Shown: one piece after another, positions 17,371-25,657 of the stretch
Position numbering within the stretch: position 1 is the first letter of the stretch
How the letters are laid out: every line of letters starts with the position of its first letter
Position numbers and translations under genes: made by a program
NCBI GenBank assembly: GCA_964390465.1
Contig: CAYMIJ010000009.1
Location: 48,463 to 112,462 of the forward strand
DNA length: 64,000 bases
From: JADZAI01 sp964390465
Lineage (GTDB): Bacteria; Pseudomonadota; Alphaproteobacteria; Micropepsales; Micropepsaceae
Direction: 5' to 3'
The notes under the pieces: model-generated
Databases searched by the model: none
The model's input: only the letters and a program-made list of their open reading frames with translations
What the model was told of the DNA's origin: nothing

Positions 17371-18817
17371 GGCTGCCAAACCGCCCGCGATGCCGGGTGA
17401 GATGCTCAAAGCGCCAGGTCATTAAAATGGCCGCCGCGATGATGCCAGCTGAAAGACCCAGCCACACGCCCTGCCCGGCCAGATCGGTATGGAAGGCCAG
17501 CAGCCAGGCCACCGGAAAGGCAATCGCCCAATAGGAAATGCCCGCGATCCACATCGGCATGCGCGTGTCTTTCAGCCCGCGCAGCGCGAAGGCCGCTGTC
17601 ACCTGCTGACCATCGGCCAGCTGGAACAGCGCGCCGATCAGCAGATACTGTGCAACCAGCGCCAGCACGGTTTCGGCTTTCGGGTCCGACAGGTTCAGAT
17701 ACTGCGCCGCGATGGTTTGTGGGGCGAACAGCAGCAACAGCGCCGTCAGCCCCATGAAGACCATGCCCAGCAGCATGCCGACATGCCCGGCACGGCGCAC
17801 CGCTGCCCAGTTCTGCGCGCCCGCCGCATAGCCCACACGCACCGTCGCGGCGAACGAAACGCCCAGCGGCACCTGAAAGGTCAGCGAGCAGACATTCATG
17901 GCAATCTGATGCGCCGCCAGCGCCGATGTGCCGATCAGCCCCATCAACCATAGCGAGGCGTTGAACACCGCGCCTTCAAAGAACAGCGTCAAGCCGATGG
18001 GCGCGCCGAGTTTCATGAAGCGGGCGATGCGGCGCGGCTCGAACACCATGACGCCTTTGAAGAGATGCAAGCCCCGCGTCGCAGGATGCCAGTGCGCGAA
18101 CAGGCACATGGCGATGAAGCTGACGATGGTCGCGCTGCTGGTCGCAAGGCCAGACCCCACCACACCCATCGCCGGAAATCCGAAATGGCCGAAGATGAAA
18201 ATCCAGTTGAACAGCGCGTTGATGCCGATCCATGCAAGGGTGACGATCAGCGCCGGGCGCGGGCGGCTGAGCGCTGAGAACGTGCCGCGCAGAATCCCGA
18301 TGAGCAGCATGAAGGGCAGCGCCGGGATCATCGCATAAATGTAAGACGCCGCCGTTTCCGACAGCACCGCATCCTGACCGAGCAGTGTGAAAAGCGGGCG
18401 CGCAAACAGCAGCACAGCAGCTGCCGCCAGCGCCGCCAGCAGCACCGACCACAGCGCGGTGCGCACATGCACGCGCAATTCGTTTGTTGTGTCGGTGCGG
18501 CGCAGCTTGGGGTCCAGCCCATGCGGATCGGCACCGATGGCCTGCGACATCAGCGGCGAGAGTGCATTGGAAAGGCCGAAGCCGAACATCAGCGGCATAT
18601 AGAAAAGGCTGAGGCCGAGCGCGGCAGCAGCCAGCGCATCGGCGCCCAGCTGGCCCAGCATCAGCACATCGGTGGTGCCGATGGCCATCGAGGCAAGCTG
18701 TGTCAGCACCAGCGGCCAGGCGAGCTTCAGCATGGCGCTGATTTCACCGGCATAGGTTTCGGGAAGATGGAGTTTTTCAGAAGGCGGCCGATGGGCGGCC
18801 TGATCGGTGTCGGTCAT
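17357..18817 (-). CDS. MATE family multidrug/sodium exporter (NorM-like)
   Basis: 486 residues with twelve predicted membrane helices, the expected number and length for MATE proteins. Paired halves show the family pattern: WPLVLTQLASMAIGTTDVLMLG in the first and LGAPIGLTLFFEGAVFNASLWLMG in the second. It would export cationic drugs in exchange for H+ or Na+. ATG 18817 has AGGA upstream. Monocistronic. Confidence 0.88.
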   Translation of the reverse strand: MTDTDQAAHRPPSEKLHLPETYAGEISAMLKLAWPLVLTQLASMAIGTTDVLMLGQLGADALAAAALGLSLFYMPLMFGFGLSNALSPLMSQAIGADPHGLDPKLRRTDTTNELRVHVRTALWSVLLAALAAAAVLLFARPLFTLLGQDAVLSETAASYIYAMIPALPFMLLIGILRGTFSALSRPRPALIVTLAWIGINALFNWIFIFGHFGFPAMGVVGSGLATSSATIVSFIAMCLFAHWHPATRGLHLFKGVMVFEPRRIARFMKLGAPIGLTLFFEGAVFNASLWLMGLIGTSALAAHQIAMNVCSLTFQVPLGVSFAATVRVGYAAGAQNWAAVRRAGHVGMLLGMVFMGLTALLLLFAPQTIAAQYLNLSDPKAETVLALVAQYLLIGALFQLADGQQVTAAFALRGLKDTRMPMWIAGISYWAIAFPVAWLLAFHTDLAGQGVWLGLSAGIIAAAILMTWRFEHLTRHRGRFGSQSAA

Positions 18818-18966
18818 GTCTGGCGGTCCTGGAATGGGTCAGGGAAGTGCCGCCAGCGAAGGGCGGCGTCAGGCGAGGGAACAATCCATTGGTCGCTTCA
18901 TCCTTCGGTCCTCAAACTGCGGGCCGCAGCCCATCACAAATGGCCAAAACAAATAGCCCAAACAAA

Positions 18967-19043
18967 TGGTCGGAGAGAGAGGATTCGAACCTCCGGCCCC
19001 TGCTTCCCGAAAGCAGTGCTCTACCAGGCTGAGCTACTCTCCG
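18967..19043 (-). tRNA. tRNA-Pro (anticodon CGG)
   Basis: A 77-nt cloverleaf with encoded CCA. Acceptor CGGAGAG / CTCTCCG, D-arm AGCTCAGCCTGGTAGAGC, anticodon arm CTGCT-TTCGGGA-AGCAG giving CGG, and T-arm GGAGGTTCGAATCCTC. Two copies of a near repeat, (C/T)ATTTGTTT(T)GG, follow the CCA directly. Confidence 0.96.
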
Positions 19044-19140
19044 ACGCTCGGGAGCGAGGCGTGTAACCGCCTTCATTCCTGAAAGCAAGCGGCGCGGATG
19101 CAACGCCGCGCCGACAATCCACATGAGAAAACAACAGGCC

Positions 19141-19173
19141 ACAAAAGAAAACGGGGCCTGTGAAGGCCCCGTT
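19141..19173 (-). terminator. Rho-independent terminator of the TonB receptor gene
   Basis: Stem AACGGGGCC / GGCCCCGTT (19150-19173) with a six-base loop, followed on the minus strand by TTTTCTTTTG. It lies 26 bp beyond the receptor stop. Confidence 0.88.
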
Positions 19174-19198
19174 CTGCTGAAAGCAATCCGTGTGGCGA

Positions 19199-22100
19199 TC
19201 AGTATTTGAACGTCACGTTGATGAAGGCGCGACGGCCAACCACATCATACTGCGACAGAGCAGCCGTACCACGGCGGAACTGGCCAGTTGACTGCGACGG
19301 CGGACGCTCGTCAAACAGGTTGTTCACGCCGACGACATAGCTCCAGTGATCGAACTCCTGAGCAAACGTCACACCATGATAGATGGTCGGCTCAGTGGAC
19401 TGGTCGTAGCGAACCTGCTGCTGATAGACGGACGAGTTGAAGATGTCGCCCGTTGAATACTGAGCATCGTCCGTCGCCGAACCGATATACTGCATGTTCC
19501 AGGCAAGCTTCCAGTTATCCTGAGACCAGCGAATGTCGGCATTGCCAACCATTTTGGGGCCACGATAGCTCTGGGTTGTGCCCAGCCATTGTTCGGTCGG
19601 ACCGCCCACGAAGGTTGCCACATCGTCCTGCAGCAGGAAGGTCGCCTGCAGGTTGAAGCTCAGCTTGCCAACTTCGAACTCGTGCTCATAACGGGCCGCC
19701 AGGTCGATGCCGCGATTGGTCTGGCTGGCAACGTTCACATACCGGTTGTTCACGGTTGTGATGTTGTAGGTGGCCGGGTCACGCGTGAAGAGCGTGCAGT
19801 AGTTGTTCGGATAATTGTCCGACGAATAGCAGGCCGACAGGATGTTGCCTGCACCGAACGTACGAACTTCGTTCTCAACCTTGACCTCGAAGTAATCAAC
19901 CGCCAGCGACATCCCAAGATCAGCATTGGTCCAGATCAAACCGACCGTTGCCGCCTGTGAGGTTTCAGCCTTCAGCAGCCCGGCGCCGCCGCCGGCGAAG
20001 ACGGTTGCCGATGAACCACCGCCAAAGTTACCGCCAGTGTAGCCAGCAGGCACACCCGCCGCCGCGCAATTGGCCTGCACGCGCGGATTTGTGCTGTCCT
20101 GCCAGTTGACGCAGGGGTCGATCGCGGTCTGGCCAACGAAGCTGGTCTGGTTGGCCAGATACAGCTCGTACAGTGCGGGCGCACGGAACGACGTGCCGTA
20201 CGAACCACGGATACGGAACTGGTCGTTGATCTTCCAGTTCAGGCCGACCTTGTAGGTCGAACCTGAGCCATAGCTTGCATAGTCAGTATAACGACCCGAC
20301 AGCGTGACCGTCAGGTCTTCTGCGAAGGGCTTGTCCTTGAAGATCGGGATACCGACTTCGCCGAAGACTTCCTTGACCGTGTCGCTACCAACCGTGCGAC
20401 CGGCTGACGTCGAACCCCACAGATTGTAGGTGATTTCGTTCGGGCCCGGGATGTCGTCGAGATGCTCACGACGCCACGATACACCGATCACGGTTTCCAC
20501 CCCACCTGCGGGCAGCTGGAACAGCTCGCCAGACAGGGTCGCTTCGATCATGTGCTGGGTGTACTTGGTCGTGCCATATTCACGCTTGAACAGGAACGCC
20601 CTTTCGTTGTCGTTGAATTCGCCATTGAGAATGCGGGCGCTGGTCCACGGAATGGGTGCCGCGAGGTCCGTGCACTGACCACCCGAAACAGTGATCAATG
20701 CCTGATTACAGGCCACAGCGCCGGTTACTGCCAGAACACGGTCATTATAGATGATGTCCGTGCCATACGAAGCGTCAGAGCTTGAACCCTGATAGTAGAT
20801 GTCCCACTTCCAGCCATCAGCGCCACCGAATGTGCCTGAGAAGCCCAGCACGCCGCGGATATAATCCACGGTCTGGTCACGGACCGAGGCCAGCGGAATG
20901 ATCGGCTGCAGAGAGGTGAACAGTGCCGGACCGAACTGGTTGCCAGGGTTGAAACGGCTGACTGAAGGGAAGAACTGGCGAGCGCCAACCTGCTCGGACT
21001 CACGGCGGTTCCAGAGGATTTCGCCATAGACCTTGACGGCGTCGCTCAGCTCATACTCGCCATTGGCGAAAATGGAGTAGGTCGTCACCGGCGAATTGGC
21101 CGAGGTGTTTCCATAAGCAGGCGCATCCATATGCGCATAGGGATAGGTGGCCCTGAAGCCCGCACGGCGCTGACGCACCATGCCGCTGGCGGCGGGGGCG
21201 TTATTGCCGTCGGCCACACTTGGATAGGTCACGCCGGCATCCGGCCAGATCAGGTCGCCTGCATTTGTACGCAGAACACGGCTGAACAGATTGATGCACT
21301 TATAGGTATTGTCCTTGTACTGCTGGCCAGGGTCAGTGTTCGGGAAGTCGACGCGGATATTGCTGACCGGGTCGAAAAGATAGTCGCTAGCGCATGCAAG
21401 GTCGGCGCGGTCGCTGTTACGCAGGATCTCGCGCTTGTAGTATTCGCCGCCGATCGCGAAATAGCCGCGATCGAACTTCTTGCCCCAGGCGAGGCTGGCG
21501 CGGGTTTCTTCACCGCCGCCCTCTTCGTTGAAGCTGCGATAGGCGTCACCTTCAAAGCCGTTCAGATCCTTGCGGGCGATGAAGTTCACCACACCGGCGA
21601 TGGCGTCAGAACCGTAAACCGACGACGCGCCATCCTTCAGCACCTGAACCTGTGCGATCATCGAGGACGGCAGCACGTTCAGGTCGATCGGACCGACGGT
21701 GCCGCGCGTACCGGCCGGGCCGAGGCGGCGGTTATTCAGAATGACCAGTGTACGGCTCGCGCCGAGACCACGCAGCGAAACCGTGTTCACGCCGGGGCCG
21801 CCGGTCGTGACGAAGCCGGTGAACTGGTTGTTGATCTGCACCGAACCGGCGGTGGCAGGGGTCTTCTGGACCATCGAGGCCGAGCTGACGAGACCTTCAA
21901 GAATGGTCTGCTCGCGCGTGATGACTTCGACGGGCGATGAGCTGTTGAAGGCGTTCTTGCGCAGGCGCGAACCCGTCACGACCACTTCTTCAGAACCCGA
22001 TGCGGCAGGCGCCGCGGCAGCTTCAGCAGGCGCAGCCGCTTCAGGTGCCGGCGTGGCGGCTGGTGCAGTGGCGGCCGGCTGAGCGGCAGGCGCTGGCTTG

Positions 22101-22231
22101 GCCGGTGCAGCGGCCGGAGCAGGTGTCGGTGTGGGTGCAGGCGTCTGGGCCAGTGCTGTCGCACCAAAACCGAACGTGACGGCTGCAACGCCGGAAAGCA
22201 GCAGAGAATCAAATGATGTGATTTTGCGCAC
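19199..22231 (-). CDS. TonB-dependent outer-membrane receptor, large (oar/saccharide-type) class
   Basis: 1010 residues from a GTG at 22231, with AAAGGGG upstream; the longer ATG form from 22327 puts 32 atypical residues before an otherwise clean signal peptide. Signal to ATALA, then a 70-residue Ala/Pro linker, TonB-box SEEVVVTGSR, plug (TVSLRGLGASRTLVILNNRRLG, DGASSVYGSDAIAGVVNFI) and a long barrel ending VTFKY. This class is expanded in Caulobacterales and sphingomonads and imports unknown, often carbohydrate or peptide, ligands. No neighbouring transporter or hydrolase hints at the substrate. Confidence 0.88.
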   Translation of the reverse strand: MRKITSFDSLLLSGVAAVTFGFGATALAQTPAPTPTPAPAAAPAKPAPAAQPAATAPAATPAPEAAAPAEAAAAPAASGSEEVVVTGSRLRKNAFNSSSPVEVITREQTILEGLVSSASMVQKTPATAGSVQINNQFTGFVTTGGPGVNTVSLRGLGASRTLVILNNRRLGPAGTRGTVGPIDLNVLPSSMIAQVQVLKDGASSVYGSDAIAGVVNFIARKDLNGFEGDAYRSFNEEGGGEETRASLAWGKKFDRGYFAIGGEYYKREILRNSDRADLACASDYLFDPVSNIRVDFPNTDPGQQYKDNTYKCINLFSRVLRTNAGDLIWPDAGVTYPSVADGNNAPAASGMVRQRRAGFRATYPYAHMDAPAYGNTSANSPVTTYSIFANGEYELSDAVKVYGEILWNRRESEQVGARQFFPSVSRFNPGNQFGPALFTSLQPIIPLASVRDQTVDYIRGVLGFSGTFGGADGWKWDIYYQGSSSDASYGTDIIYNDRVLAVTGAVACNQALITVSGGQCTDLAAPIPWTSARILNGEFNDNERAFLFKREYGTTKYTQHMIEATLSGELFQLPAGGVETVIGVSWRREHLDDIPGPNEITYNLWGSTSAGRTVGSDTVKEVFGEVGIPIFKDKPFAEDLTVTLSGRYTDYASYGSGSTYKVGLNWKINDQFRIRGSYGTSFRAPALYELYLANQTSFVGQTAIDPCVNWQDSTNPRVQANCAAAGVPAGYTGGNFGGGSSATVFAGGGAGLLKAETSQAATVGLIWTNADLGMSLAVDYFEVKVENEVRTFGAGNILSACYSSDNYPNNYCTLFTRDPATYNITTVNNRYVNVASQTNRGIDLAARYEHEFEVGKLSFNLQATFLLQDDVATFVGGPTEQWLGTTQSYRGPKMVGNADIRWSQDNWKLAWNMQYIGSATDDAQYSTGDIFNSSVYQQQVRYDQSTEPTIYHGVTFAQEFDHWSYVVGVNNLFDERPPSQSTGQFRRGTAALSQYDVVGRRAFINVTFKY

Positions 22232-22545
22232 GAGAATGCCCCTTTGGTGCGTGATACAGGCCCAAAAGCAGCCCCCTGCTCTGGTCCAAGTGGCAACCAT
22301 CACATAACAATCACATTCGTCAAACATTATCTGTCAGAACGATCAGCGTTACGGGACGGCTTGTTGCACGACCGCCACAGAGGTGAGTCACTCACGAAAC
22401 ATAGTGATCTGGAGGTCGCGCATAACATGGCGATCATTCCAAAATGCGCCTGACAACATCACCATGAGTAAAGTGACGCTGCGGCACGACTTACCTCATC
22501 GCGACCTGACGATATAAGGGCCGGGCGATACACGCAGGATCACCT
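22232..22545. promoter_or_regulatory. Divergent intergenic region with a 13-bp palindrome
   Basis: 314 bp between the divergent receptor and thioesterase genes, no gene seen. It holds GTGAGT-C-ACTCAC at 22383-22395, a candidate operator. The stretch 22300-22345 is locally AT-rich and could hold the receptor promoter. No riboswitch motif was recognised. Confidence 0.4.
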
Positions 22546-23382
22546 ATGTCAGACCCCACACCCAGCCAGGGCGATTTTGCGCTCGACCGCTCTCTTGCTC
22601 TCACGCACCACGAGGGCGGCGCCTGGGCCGGGACGACCAGCCCGCTCTATGGCAACCGGGTCGGCCCCTATGGAGGCTGGATTGCCGCGCTGCTGATGAA
22701 GGCCATCCTTGATCAGAGCCCGCAGGGTGATCCGCTCAGCCTGACGGTCACCTTTGCCGGCGGCTGTGCGGATGGGGCGCTCAAAGGCACCACGCGGCTG
22801 TTGCGCCGCAGCCGCACGAACGAACACTGGGTGGCGGAGTTCTGCGACGCAACAGGCGCGATCGTCGCGCATGGCGTGGCGACGTTCGGCCTGCGCCGTC
22901 CCACGGTGCGGATCGGCACACTGGCCCCGCCCGCCCCGGCACCCGCCCCCGACACCATCCCCCCGCGCCCCGATTTCGGCGATCGCGGCCCGGCCTTCTT
23001 CAAGATGTATGATGCCCGCCAGTTCGTCGGCATTCCGTTCAAGAAGAACCCCGCGCCGGTCAGCCGCACCTGGATCAGGGATATCGACAACCGCCCGCTC
23101 GACTGGATTGCGCTGGCCGCCCATGCCGACTCGCCCGTGCCGCGCATTTTCCTCACCAGCGACACACCCAGCGCCATCGCCACGATGAGCATGTCGGTTT
23201 ATTTCCACGCCTCGGCTGAGGTGCTGGCTGAGGCGGGCAGCGATTACATTCTGGTCGATGCCGATTGCCGTTCAGGCCATGACGGCTTCCACGATCAGAC
23301 CGCGCTGCTCTGGACCCGCAGCGGCAGGCTGCTGGCGACCAGCGAACAGCTTGTCTGGTATAATCATCGCGAAGAGCGCTGA
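22546..23382 (+). CDS. Acyl-CoA thioesterase, TesB-like double hotdog
   Basis: 278 residues. Two hotdog-like halves: RVGPYGGWIAALLMKAIL with TLSL-type strand in the first, and SDTPSAIATMSMSVYFHAS, LVDADCRSGHDGFHDQTALLW in the second. This matches thioesterase-like (4HBT_3/TesB) proteins of about 270 residues that hydrolyse acyl-CoA. GCAGGA precedes the ATG. Convergent with the histidine kinase, whose end is 13 bp away. Confidence 0.78.
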   Translation: MSDPTPSQGDFALDRSLALTHHEGGAWAGTTSPLYGNRVGPYGGWIAALLMKAILDQSPQGDPLSLTVTFAGGCADGALKGTTRLLRRSRTNEHWVAEFCDATGAIVAHGVATFGLRRPTVRIGTLAPPAPAPAPDTIPPRPDFGDRGPAFFKMYDARQFVGIPFKKNPAPVSRTWIRDIDNRPLDWIALAAHADSPVPRIFLTSDTPSAIATMSMSVYFHASAEVLAEAGSDYILVDADCRSGHDGFHDQTALLWTRSGRLLATSEQLVWYNHREER

Positions 23383-23395
23383 CGCTGGCAGCAGA

Positions 23396-25006
23396 TCAGC
23401 TGGCCAGTGCCTGCATGATCTCGTTGGCGACCGGCAGGGCGACGGTGATCTGCGTGCCCTTGCCGACTTCGCTGGTGATCGACACCTTGCCGTTCATGGC
23501 GGCGCTGAGGCTGTGCACGATGGACAGGCCAAGCCCCATGCCACCGGCATTGCGCGATGCCACTTCATCCACCTGGAAGAACGGCTTGCCGAGCATCTCG
23601 ATCTTGTCTGCGGGAATGCCAACCCCTGTATCGGTCACGGCGATGGCGACCATTCCGCCCTGGCGCTGCCATGCGATCGTGATGCTGCCGCCGTCATCTG
23701 TGAATTTCAGCGCATTGGCGACCAGATTGATGAGGATCTGCCGCAGCGAGCGTTCGTCGGCGACCACCGGAATGTCGCCGCCATTGGGCACCACAAGCGT
23801 CACGCCGCGCGCAGCCGCCTGACCTTTCAGCATGCGCACGACTTCAGCGGCCGCCTCCTCCAGCGAACAGGCCTCCAGATCGATGCGGTACTCCCCGGCT
23901 TCGATCTTGGCCAGTGAGAGAATGTCATTGATGACCGCCAGAAGATGCTGGCCGCTGGAAAGAATGTCGCCGGAATATTCGTGATAGTTCTTGTTGCTGT
24001 GCGGACCAAAAGCCTCGCTCGCCATGATCTCGGAAAATCCGATGATGGCATTCAGCGGCGTTCTGAGTTCGTGGCTCATATTGGCGATGAAGGCGCTCTT
24101 GGCCCGGTTCGCATCGGCTGCTGCCGACGCTGCCTGGGTAACCGCCCGGAAGCTCTTCAGCGCCATCCGCCAGCGTGTGGACAGGAGATAAAGGCAACCC
24201 AGCATCACGGCCAGCACGCCCATGCCTGGCAACCAGTAGCTGGCGATGAACGGGCCAGACGCCATGCGCTGGCTCCATATCAGATAGCCCACCGGCGCAC
24301 CCGCCGGACCGATCAGCGCGACGGACAGTTTATCCGCCTGCGGCGCGTCGGCAAATTGCAGCCCGGTCAGGTTATAGTCTTCGGCCAGTTGCCCGAAGAC
24401 ACCGGCCTGGATTTCGCTGAGCAGCACCATGACATTGCGCGGTCCGTCAGGGGGCAGAATGCCCGATGATGGCACCAGCACAGACGCGGCCGCCATATGA
24501 ACGGTGCCATGCCACATGACATAGCCGCTGACCGGACTGGTCGCGCCCCGCAGTTCCTGATGCCGGGCTTTTTCGATCAGGCTGCTGACATCGGCAGAAA
24601 AAGCCGTATGCCCCGACTCGCCGTTCGGAGCCCAGGCATAGATTTCACGGCCGTCCGGGGCGACGATCAGAGTTTCCCTTACGCCGAAAGCCTTGGACAG
24701 ATACGGACCAAGACTGCTCTGGGCGAATTCGTCATCCACCCCATCGCGGCCCTGAAAGTAGAGATCGTCCCACCATGCATAATCGCCCACGGTGTTGGTG
24801 AGCCGCTCCAGCATGCGCTTGGAAACGGATGCGACCATATGTTCTTCTGCGATCGCTGATTCCCGGTCGATGTCACCGGCTGCGCGATGCACCAGCCACA
24901 GATTGGCGGCGGCGCCCAGCAGAAGAATGACCACCACGGGCAACAGCATCTGCCACAGCAGGCGGCGGCGGTTTTTACGTTCCTGATCGGTCAACGACTT
25001 GGGCAT
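23396..25006 (-). CDS. Membrane sensor histidine kinase with a CHASE4-like domain
   Basis: 536 residues. Membrane helix at 18-40, periplasmic sensor 41-250 with the CHASE4-like DYAWWDDLYF motif near residue 75, second helix near 258-276, then HisKA with phospho-accepting His312 in SHELRTPLNAIIGFSE, and HATPase_c with NLVANALKF, DTGVGIP and GMGLGLSIV. No HAMP or receiver domain. No response regulator is adjacent, so the partner is elsewhere. Signal unknown. Confidence 0.88.
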   Translation of the reverse strand: MPKSLTDQERKNRRRLLWQMLLPVVVILLLGAAANLWLVHRAAGDIDRESAIAEEHMVASVSKRMLERLTNTVGDYAWWDDLYFQGRDGVDDEFAQSSLGPYLSKAFGVRETLIVAPDGREIYAWAPNGESGHTAFSADVSSLIEKARHQELRGATSPVSGYVMWHGTVHMAAASVLVPSSGILPPDGPRNVMVLLSEIQAGVFGQLAEDYNLTGLQFADAPQADKLSVALIGPAGAPVGYLIWSQRMASGPFIASYWLPGMGVLAVMLGCLYLLSTRWRMALKSFRAVTQAASAAADANRAKSAFIANMSHELRTPLNAIIGFSEIMASEAFGPHSNKNYHEYSGDILSSGQHLLAVINDILSLAKIEAGEYRIDLEACSLEEAAAEVVRMLKGQAAARGVTLVVPNGGDIPVVADERSLRQILINLVANALKFTDDGGSITIAWQRQGGMVAIAVTDTGVGIPADKIEMLGKPFFQVDEVASRNAGGMGLGLSIVHSLSAAMNGKVSITSEVGKGTQITVALPVANEIMQALAS

Positions 25007-25246
25007 GACAGCAAATGGCTCATTGTCGCCACTTATAGATCAGCACGCCCTAACGGACCGCGAATAGACCTTAATGCGCAGGTAACCAATGCCAGAAAAG
25101 GTCAGATCGAATCCGTTATAACAGCCACGCCCCTCGCTTTGTGAGCCTCTTGGCAGTGTGACGGATTTACCAGACTTCCCGCTTTCATTTGCGCGGGGCC
25201 GCGGCTTTGGCTAGGGTCCGTGGCCTTGGCTCAGGAGTCCATCATC

Positions 25247-25549
25247 ATGGTGTTGTTCAGGTTGATTGCGGTCATTTTCATCGTCGCGGGGCTGCTCTGC
25301 GTCGGCTACGACGTCATCTCCTCGCTTCAGGGTGGACAGGGCTTCAAGGCCATGGCGCTGTCAGACATCTGGAGCCTCATCAATCAGGGCTCGCTTGATG
25401 GCTATCGCGGCTGGGTTGATGCCAAAGTGCCCAATCCGGGCTCAAGCGTCTCCAATGCCGTGCTTGGTTTCCCGGCCTTCGCCGTGCTGGGCGGGTTCGG
25501 CATCGTACTGGCGCTGCTTTTCCAGCGCCGTTCGCGTTACGACGACTGA
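25247..25549 (+). CDS. Small two-helix membrane protein, unknown function
   Basis: 100 residues from ATG 25247 (CAGGAG nine bases upstream); a 9-codon longer form is less likely. Membrane helices at about 3-22 and 75-95 flank a conserved-looking soluble segment (ALSDIWSLINQGSLDGYRGWVD). The pattern is seen in alphaproteobacterial small membrane proteins of unknown role. A GC-rich hairpin (25568-25596) follows. Confidence 0.68.
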   Translation: MVLFRLIAVIFIVAGLLCVGYDVISSLQGGQGFKAMALSDIWSLINQGSLDGYRGWVDAKVPNPGSSVSNAVLGFPAFAVLGGFGIVLALLFQRRSRYDD

Positions 25550-25567
25550 AACCGGAAATGCCTAAGC

Positions 25568-25596
25568 CAGATGCCGTCGGTTTCCGGCGGCATTTG
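25568..25596 (+). terminator. Hairpin after the small membrane protein gene
   Basis: A stem of thirteen pairs (two G-T wobbles), CAGATGCCGTCGG / CCGGCGGCATTTG, with a TTT loop. No T-tract follows. Confidence 0.5.
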
Positions 25597-25657
25597 GTCG
25601 CGTTGACAGCGTCGTCACCACACTGAATGGTCAATGCTCTGTCACCGGAGTTTTGTC

